64,000 nt of DNA from CALGKJ01 sp049322695 (GTDB lineage: Bacteria > Bacillota > Clostridia > Lutisporales > Lutisporaceae), in the NCBI GenBank assembly GCA_049322695.1, contig JBMORW010000020.1:1-64000 (forward strand). The letters are read 5' to 3'. The position numbers and the translations under genes are program-made. The notes beneath the pieces were generated by a model that was given only the letters and a program-made list of their open reading frames with translations, did not search any database and was not told where the DNA came from. Each line of letters opens with the position of its first letter. Position 1 is the first letter of the stretch. Below, in pieces: positions 59,415-64,000 of the stretch.

Positions 59415-59442
59415 TTATCGACATAATATGGCTTCTACTTTA
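59415..59442 (-). promoter_or_regulatory. candidate sigma-D (sigma-28) promoter for the flagellar cluster
   Basis: On the minus strand TAAA (59442-59439), a 16-base spacer and GTCGATAA (59422-59415) resemble the sigma-28 consensus TAAA-N15-GCCGATAA, with one base different in the -10 and the spacer one base long. It lies about 155 bases before flgB. Because sigD is encoded in the same cluster, this would be a positive feedback site. Confidence 0.5.
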
Positions 59443-59450
59443 TGAAAATT
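59436..59450 (-). promoter_or_regulatory. CodY-box-like sequence before flgB
   Basis: On the minus strand AATTTTCATAAAGTA matches 12 of 15 positions of the CodY consensus AATTTTCWGAAAATT. It overlaps a TATAAT (59453-59448) and the TAAA of the candidate sigma-D promoter. CodY is known to repress flagellar genes directly in Bacillus, and codY lies immediately upstream here. Confidence 0.45.
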
Positions 59451-59453
59451 ATA
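59448..59453 (-). promoter_or_regulatory. candidate sigma-A -10 element before flgB
   Basis: A perfect TATAAT on the minus strand (59453-59448), with only poor -35 matches (TTTTGT or TTGTTT) 15-17 bases upstream, next to the codY terminator U-tract. It overlaps the CodY-like box, so CodY binding would block it. Confidence 0.35.
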
Positions 59454-59464
59454 CCTTTGTTGTT

Positions 59465-59520
59465 TGAAAAACAAAATTAAGAGGTTGATATACCGGTTTC
59501 TATCCGGCTATAAACCTCTT
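59465..59520 (-). terminator. intrinsic terminator after codY
   Basis: On the minus strand AAGAGGTT (59520-59513) pairs with AACCTCTT (59486-59479), with an inner CCGG/CCGG stem, followed by AATTTTGTTTTTC. It lies 15 bases past the codY stop and separates codY from the flagellar cluster. Confidence 0.85.
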
Positions 59521-59535
59521 ATTATTGCAGTGCCG

Positions 59536-60318
59536 TTATTTAAGCTTTTTAAGCTCTTCTAAAAGCTTGTCGTTCAATATTTTTATATGTGTTCCCTTCA
59601 TTCCCAGGGATCTTGATTCTATAACTCCGGCACTTTCAAACTTCCTTAATGCATTAACAATCACTGACCTTGTAATACCAACCTTGTCAGCAATCTTACT
59701 TGCTATCAGCAGACCCTCATTTCCTTCAAGCTCCTTGAATATATGTTCTACTGCTTCAAGCTCTGAATATGAGAGGGTACCGATAGCCATTTGAACAACT
59801 GCTCTCTTTCTGGCTTCTTCCTCTATTTCCTCATGCTTTGATCTTAAAATCTCAATTCCCATGACTGTAGCTCCATATTCAGCCAGCACCAAATCCTCAT
59901 CGTCAAACCTTGAATTGTATTTACCCAGTATAAGTGTACCCAGCCTTTCACCGCTTCCATAGATAGGAACTATTGAAGCTATAGAATTACCTATATCGCA
60001 CTTTTCACTTTTATCCAGAACACAAACACTTTCGTTATTAGTAATATTTGCTACTGTTTCATGAATACCCATTAACTCCCTGTTATAATCCTCAGGAAAC
60101 TTTCTATCTACTAATATTTGATTTTTTAGCACTTTACACTCTGTGTTCTTGTCCAGCGCAAATCCCAGTATTCTGCCTTTTCTGCTTAAGGTATACACAT
60201 TTGCGTTCAGTACATCGCTTAATACCTTGCACAGTTCGTTAAAGGAAACCGGTTCGGATCCGGTTGACTGGAGCACTTTATTAACCTTTCTCATCTTTTC
60301 TAATAATGTTGAGCCCAT
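59536..60318 (-). CDS. codY: global transcription regulator CodY
   Basis: CodY senses GTP and branched-chain amino acids and represses stationary-phase, nutrient-uptake and motility genes. The 260-residue protein has an N-terminal GAF domain (LLEKMRKVNKVLQSTGSEPV to about residue 150, with IVPIYGSGERLGTLILGKYN) and a C-terminal winged helix with ASKIADKVGITRSVIVNALR and KFESAGVIESRSLGMKGTHI, the highly conserved DNA-binding part. I use ATG 60318 (GGAGG five to seven bases upstream). It closes the hslV-hslU-codY operon. Confidence 0.97.
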   Translation of the reverse strand: MGSTLLEKMRKVNKVLQSTGSEPVSFNELCKVLSDVLNANVYTLSRKGRILGFALDKNTECKVLKNQILVDRKFPEDYNRELMGIHETVANITNNESVCVLDKSEKCDIGNSIASIVPIYGSGERLGTLILGKYNSRFDDEDLVLAEYGATVMGIEILRSKHEEIEEEARKRAVVQMAIGTLSYSELEAVEHIFKELEGNEGLLIASKIADKVGITRSVIVNALRKFESAGVIESRSLGMKGTHIKILNDKLLEELKKLK

Positions 60319-60365
60319 ATTTATCCTCCTCTTTTCTTTAGCTTTCAAGCAGCTTAGCTAACCCA

Positions 60366-61763
60366 CTATATGATATACTTGCTTATGTCTCTATTCTTAA
60401 TGTCGTTCATCATCACACTTTGTACGTATTCCTTTGATATTTCTATTTTCTTGCCTTGCATGTCAGAAGCTTCAAAGGATATATTCTCAAAAAGATTTTC
60501 CATTACGGTATAAAGTCTTCTTGCACCAATATTTTCAGACTGCTCATTCATGTAAACGGCGATTTCTGCCAACTCATCTATTGCATCATCTTTAAACTCT
60601 ACATCTACACCTTCTGTAGCCAAAAGCGCTCTATACTGCTTTATCAATGCATTATTAGGCTTTGTCAGTATTTCCTTGAAATTATCCTTAGTAAGACTGT
60701 TAAGCTCAACTCTCACAGGAAGCCTTCCCTGAAGCTCAGGTATAAGATCGGATACCTTTGCTACATGAAATGCACCTGCAGCTATAAAAAGCATATAGTC
60801 CGTCTTGACGGGACCGTACTTTGTCATTACTGTGCTTCCTTCAACTATGGGCAGTATGTCTCTTTGAACACCCTCTCTCGATACATCAGGGCCGTTGGAA
60901 TAGCCCTTCCCTGCAATTTTATCTATCTCATCGATAAAAATTATACCCTTTTCTTCTGCTCTCTTAATTGCCTCTTCAGTAACGTTGTCCATGTCTATCA
61001 GATGTTGAGCTTCCTGCTGCACTAAAAGCTTGATTGCTTCCTTGACTGCTACCTTACGTTTCTTGGTCTTTTTGGGGAACAGCCCTCCAAACATGTCCTG
61101 AAGGTTTATGTTCATTTGCTCCATACCCATTCCTGATAACATTTCTACACTGTGACCTGACGAATCCTCTATTTCTATTTCTATAATCTGATTGTCCATC
61201 TCACCATTCTTAAGCTTTTCCTTCAAATAAAATCTGTTTGAATTTATACTATCCTCTTGGTGCTTTCTCTGCTCATCATCAATATCAGGCTTGCTGTTGT
61301 AGCTGAAAAACATCTCAAACGGATTTTTAGATGTATTGCTTTTGCCAGGGTATGGCACCAGTATCTCAGTAATTTTATCCAGTGCTATATCATAGGCTTT
61401 TTCATTGACCTCTGATATTTTCTCCGATTTTACCATTCTTACCGATATTTCAACCAGATCTCTGACGATGGATTCCACGTCACGGCCCACATAACCAACC
61501 TCAGTAAACTTTGTTGCTTCGATCTTAATAAACGGTGCATTAACAAGCTTTGCAAGTCTTCTTGCTATTTCTGTTTTTCCTACACCGGTAGGTCCAATCA
61601 TTAGTATATTCTTTGGTGTTATTTCACTCTTAATCTCTTCATCAAGAAGATTTCTTCTGTATCTGTTTCTCAGGGCAACAGCTACCAGCTTCTTTGCCTT
61701 TTCCTGTCCGATAATGTATTTGTCCAGTTCATTCACTATTTGTTTTGGAGTCAATTCACTCAT
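60366..61763 (-). CDS. hslU: HslU/ClpY protease ATPase subunit
   Basis: HslU is the AAA+ unfoldase that feeds proteins to HslV. The 465-residue protein has ELTPKQIVNELDKYIIGQEK, Walker A MIGPTGVGKTEIARRLAKLV (near residue 55), GYVGRDVESIVRDL, an inserted I domain (about 110-245), Walker B IIFIDEIDKIAG (near 272), and the sensor region ARRLYTVMENLFENISFEAS. ATG 61763 follows GGAGG by 12 bases. The hslV gene is 43 bases upstream. Confidence 0.97.
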   Translation of the reverse strand: MSELTPKQIVNELDKYIIGQEKAKKLVAVALRNRYRRNLLDEEIKSEITPKNILMIGPTGVGKTEIARRLAKLVNAPFIKIEATKFTEVGYVGRDVESIVRDLVEISVRMVKSEKISEVNEKAYDIALDKITEILVPYPGKSNTSKNPFEMFFSYNSKPDIDDEQRKHQEDSINSNRFYLKEKLKNGEMDNQIIEIEIEDSSGHSVEMLSGMGMEQMNINLQDMFGGLFPKKTKKRKVAVKEAIKLLVQQEAQHLIDMDNVTEEAIKRAEEKGIIFIDEIDKIAGKGYSNGPDVSREGVQRDILPIVEGSTVMTKYGPVKTDYMLFIAAGAFHVAKVSDLIPELQGRLPVRVELNSLTKDNFKEILTKPNNALIKQYRALLATEGVDVEFKDDAIDELAEIAVYMNEQSENIGARRLYTVMENLFENISFEASDMQGKKIEISKEYVQSVMMNDIKNRDISKYII

Positions 61764-61806
61764 CTAATACTTAACCCTCCTGTCCGGTTACTACCCAATA
61801 GGTGCT

Positions 61807-62337
61807 TTAAATCTCTTCTACGACTATGTTGTTGTTTGTGAACACACATATAGAAGCCGCTATCTCTAAAGACTTTCTGACTATTTCTGAGGGAGAAAGC
61901 TCTGTGTTCTGCTGCAATGCCTTTGCTGCCGCCAGTGCATAATTCCCTCCCGAGCCTATAGCAATTACACCGTCATCCGGCTCTATTACCTCTCCGCTTC
62001 CTGATATTACCAGCAGTGTTTCACTGTCGATTGCTATCATCATTGCTTCAAGGTTTCTGAGCATTTTATCCTTACGCCATGCCTTAACAAGCTCCACAGC
62101 GGCTCTTTTAAGGTTTCCGCTGTACTGTTCAAGCTTTTCCTCAAACATTTCCGACAATGTGAATGCATCCGACACAGAACCGGCAAAACCTACTATTACT
62201 CTTCCTCCATAAAGTCTTCTTATCTTTTTAGCCGTAGCTTTAATAATAGTACTTTGACTCAGGGTAACCTGTCCGTCCCCGGCTATTGCACCCTTGCCAT
62301 CCTTTGTGACAGCTACAATCGTAGTTGCATGAAACAT
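61807..62337 (-). CDS. hslV: HslV/ClpQ protease subunit
   Basis: HslV is the proteasome-like peptidase. The 176-residue protein starts MFHATTIVAVTKDGKGAIAG; a threonine within MFHATT becomes the N-terminal nucleophile after processing. DGQVTLSQSTIIKATAKKIR, GFAGSVSDAFTLSEMFEEKL, and IAIGSGGNYALAAAKAL are family motifs. I use ATG 62337, five bases after GGAGG; the longer frame to 62388 has no ribosome site. A strong promoter lies just upstream. Confidence 0.96.
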   Translation of the reverse strand: MFHATTIVAVTKDGKGAIAGDGQVTLSQSTIIKATAKKIRRLYGGRVIVGFAGSVSDAFTLSEMFEEKLEQYSGNLKRAAVELVKAWRKDKMLRNLEAMMIAIDSETLLVISGSGEVIEPDDGVIAIGSGGNYALAAAKALQQNTELSPSEIVRKSLEIAASICVFTNNNIVVEEI

Positions 62338-62413
62338 ATTAACCTCCACCTTATGCAAAAATATATAGTAAAAATTATAAATATTCACAAAAGTCTAAAA
62401 AATTTCTACATTT

Positions 62414-62442
62414 AATATATCATATCGATTTTTTGTTTGCAA
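62414..62442 (-). promoter_or_regulatory. sigma-A promoter for hslV-hslU-codY
   Basis: On the minus strand TTGCAA (62442-62437), a 17-base spacer and TATATT (62419-62414) preceded by TGA (extended -10) are seen about 75 bases before hslV. The region 62338-62447 has no terminator hairpin after trmFO. Confidence 0.7.
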
Positions 62443-62447
62443 TATTT

Positions 62448-63782
62448 TTACAATTTATTTACACTTATCAATTCTGACTTTATCTCTTCAAGCTTACTCA
62501 GCGCTCTGTCTGCATACGCCTTGTTTCTATCTTGCTTTTTTTTGGTTCTGACCTCCAGGTTCGGGAAAATACCAAAATTCACATTCATGGGCTGAAAGTG
62601 TTTACTTGTATCGTCAGTTATATAGCTGCAAAGTGCACCATGCGCAGTAACTGCAGGGAATATGACGGGCTCTTGACCTGTCAGTATTTTATACATGTTG
62701 ATTCCTGCTATCATTCCTGAGGATGCCGATTCAATGTAGCCTTCCACTCCTGTTATCTGTCCTGCAAACATTACCTTTGGATGTTTTTTCATCTGCAAGG
62801 TAGGTAGAAGCAGCTTTGGAGAGTTAATAAATGTATTTCTATGCATTACTCCGTATCTTACGAACTCAGCGTTTTCCAATCCGGGAATCATGCTGAAAAC
62901 TCTCTTCTGCTCTCCCCATTTAAGGTGAGTCTGAAAACCAACAATATTGTAAAGCGTTCCTTCCTTGTTATCCTGCCTGAGCTGCACAACTGCATAAGGC
63001 TGCCTCCCTGTATGTGGATCTATAAGTCCAACAGGCTTCAAAGGTCCAAAAAGCAGTGTCTGGCTCCCCCTTTTTGCCATTGTTTCAACAGGCATACAGC
63101 CTTCAAATACAATTTCCTTCTCAAATCTTTTAAGGGGAACCACTTCAGCAGCTGTAAGCTCATTATAAAAGCTATCGTATTCATCCTTTGTCATAGGGCA
63201 GTTAACATAGTCACTTTCACCCTTATCATATCTTGAGGCTTTAAAAGCTTTTTCCATGTTGATGCTGTCGTAAGTCACTATAGGAGCTGCAGCGTCATAA
63301 AAATACAGGTAGTCATCTTCTGTCAGTCTGCTTATTTCTTCAGCCAGCTTATCGGATGTCAGAGGTCCAGTGGCTATAATCGTATGTTCCTCAGTATATA
63401 TATTGCCAACTTCTCCAATGACTACTTCAATATTGGGATGACAGTAGATTTTATCTGTAATATCCTGTGAAAACCCTTCTCTGTCAACGGCCAAAGCACC
63501 ACCTGCAGGAAGTGCGTTTGCATCTGCGCAGCTCATAACAACAGAATCAAGTCTTCGCATTTCCTCCTTAAGCAGTCCCACTGCATTTTCCAGTTGATTG
63601 GATCTGAGTGAATTGCTGCAGACAAGCTCTGCAAACTTGTGTGTCTGGTGAGCTGGAGTCATTACATTTGGTCTCATTTCATGCAGCTTCACCTTTATTC
63701 CTCTAACAGCCAGCTGCCATGCGGCTTCACAGCCCGCTAACCCGGCACCTATCACTGTTACATTTTTTTCCAATAGCTTCAC
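62448..63782 (-). CDS. trmFO: folate/FAD-dependent tRNA m5U54 methyltransferase TrmFO
   Basis: TrmFO methylates U54 of the tRNA T-loop using methylene-tetrahydrofolate and FADH2. The 444-residue protein has the FAD fold VIGAGLAGCEAAWQLAVRGI, then ELVCSNSLRSNQLENAVGLL with the conserved cysteine, FEGCMPVETMAKRG with the second catalytic cysteine, FQTHLKWGEQKRVF and TGVEGYIESASSGMIAGI. The start is GTG 63782, the base after the topA stop, with no clear ribosome site, so coupling to topA is likely. Confidence 0.97.
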   Translation of the reverse strand: MKLLEKNVTVIGAGLAGCEAAWQLAVRGIKVKLHEMRPNVMTPAHQTHKFAELVCSNSLRSNQLENAVGLLKEEMRRLDSVVMSCADANALPAGGALAVDREGFSQDITDKIYCHPNIEVVIGEVGNIYTEEHTIIATGPLTSDKLAEEISRLTEDDYLYFYDAAAPIVTYDSINMEKAFKASRYDKGESDYVNCPMTKDEYDSFYNELTAAEVVPLKRFEKEIVFEGCMPVETMAKRGSQTLLFGPLKPVGLIDPHTGRQPYAVVQLRQDNKEGTLYNIVGFQTHLKWGEQKRVFSMIPGLENAEFVRYGVMHRNTFINSPKLLLPTLQMKKHPKVMFAGQITGVEGYIESASSGMIAGINMYKILTGQEPVIFPAVTAHGALCSYITDDTSKHFQPMNVNFGIFPNLEVRTKKKQDRNKAYADRALSKLEEIKSELISVNKL

Positions 63783-64000
63783 CTACTTGTCATTTGTTTT
63801 TTCAAAATCACAGGATTCATTCAAGCATTTATAAACGGTGCCCTTCTTCGTAATCTTTTTTACGAGATTTGTATTACACTTGGGACAATTTTCTTTAACT
63901 GGTTCATCCCAGGTCACAAAGTCACACTCAGGATATTTGTTGCATCCGTAAAACTTTCTTCCTTTTTTACTTTTTCTGAGGATTAGCTCCCCATCGCATT
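63783..64000 (-). CDS. topA: DNA topoisomerase I, C-terminal zinc-ribbon end (5' part outside window)
   Basis: The frame is open from the window edge to a TAG at 63785-63783. The 70 or so residues carry two C4-type zinc ribbons: CDGELILRKSKKGRKFYGCN with YPECDF, and NCPKCNTNLVKKITKKGT with YKCLNESCDFEK. This is the C-terminus of bacterial type IA topoisomerase, which relaxes negative supercoils. The order topA-trmFO matches Bacillus, which supports the call even though the catalytic domain is not visible. Confidence 0.92.
   Translation of the reverse strand, partial: CDGELILRKSKKGRKFYGCNKYPECDFVTWDEPVKENCPKCNTNLVKKITKKGTVYKCLNESCDFEKTNDK

Noticed and set aside
59261..59535. c-di-GMP riboswitch before flgB
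   Set aside because: I looked for the conserved GEMM core and its paired helices and did not find them; only the codY terminator and promoter-like sites are present.
63783..64000. Independent small zinc-ribbon gene
   Set aside because: The frame is open to the window edge, and the motifs and the trmFO neighbour match the C-terminus of topA.

Overview
The window is a run of conserved chromosomal DNA from an AT-rich, low-GC Gram-positive bacterium of the class Clostridia. It is motile and probably spore-forming, and the gene order is closest to Ruminiclostridium/Acetivibrio-type clostridia. The evidence is PolC, YlxR/YlxQ between nusA and infB, CodY, FliY rather than a bare FliN, CheC/CheD, FapA and strong GGAGG ribosome sites. 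Every gene I accept is on the minus strand, so transcription runs from position 64000 toward 1. I saw no rRNA, tRNA, IS element, phage gene or CRISPR array.

In the direction of transcription: (1) 64000-59536 holds the end of topA, then trmFO, hslV, hslU and codY. This is the Bacillus topA-trmFO-codV-clpQ-clpY-codY neighbourhood without the recombinase gene codV/xerC. (2) 59260-25228 is one very long flagellar/chemotaxis cluster. It encodes the basal body, motor and export ATPase (flgB-flgC-fliE-fliF-fliG-fliH-fliI-fliJ), a MotE-like membrane protein, hook genes (fliK, flgD, a TIGR02530-type protein, flgE, flbD), motA-motB-fliL, the switch (fliM, fliY, cheY), the export gate (fliO-P-Q-R-flhB-flhA), the placement GTPases (flhF, flhG), a PilZ protein, chemotaxis genes (cheB-A-W-C-D), sigD, and a tail of poorly characterised envelope-type genes (a two-helix membrane protein, fapA, a charged 99-residue protein, a DUF6115-like protein and an MltG-like fragment). 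Flagellin, cap, hook-junction genes and cheR are not here. (3) 25121-21807 carries rpsB, tsf, pyrH, frr and a small PASTA-like ORF, with a strong promoter, several hairpins and terminators. (4) 21652-11682 is the envelope/isoprenoid and replication block uppS-cdsA-dxr-rseP-ispG-glycosyltransferase-polC. (5) 11448-3573 is the translation block rimP-nusA-ylxR-ylxQ-infB-rbfA-nrnA-truB-ribF. It is separated from polC by a duplicated double-hairpin repeat. (6) 3557-1 has rpsO with its own promoter and leader hairpin, then pnp, a strong terminator, a YkgJ-type cysteine cluster protein and a partial DUF3795 protein.

The genes form tightly coupled operons with 1-20 base gaps or overlaps. I saw no large undescribed locus. 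The points most worth a second look are: a CodY-like box overlapping candidate sigma-A and sigma-D promoters before flgB; strong hairpins on both sides of flgE; a mini-ORF with a repeated ribosome site before rpsB; a perfect 16-bp inverted repeat between rpsB and tsf; the duplicated palindromic element between polC and rimP; a probable AUA start for ylxQ; and the uncharacterised envelope gene set at the end of the fla/che cluster.
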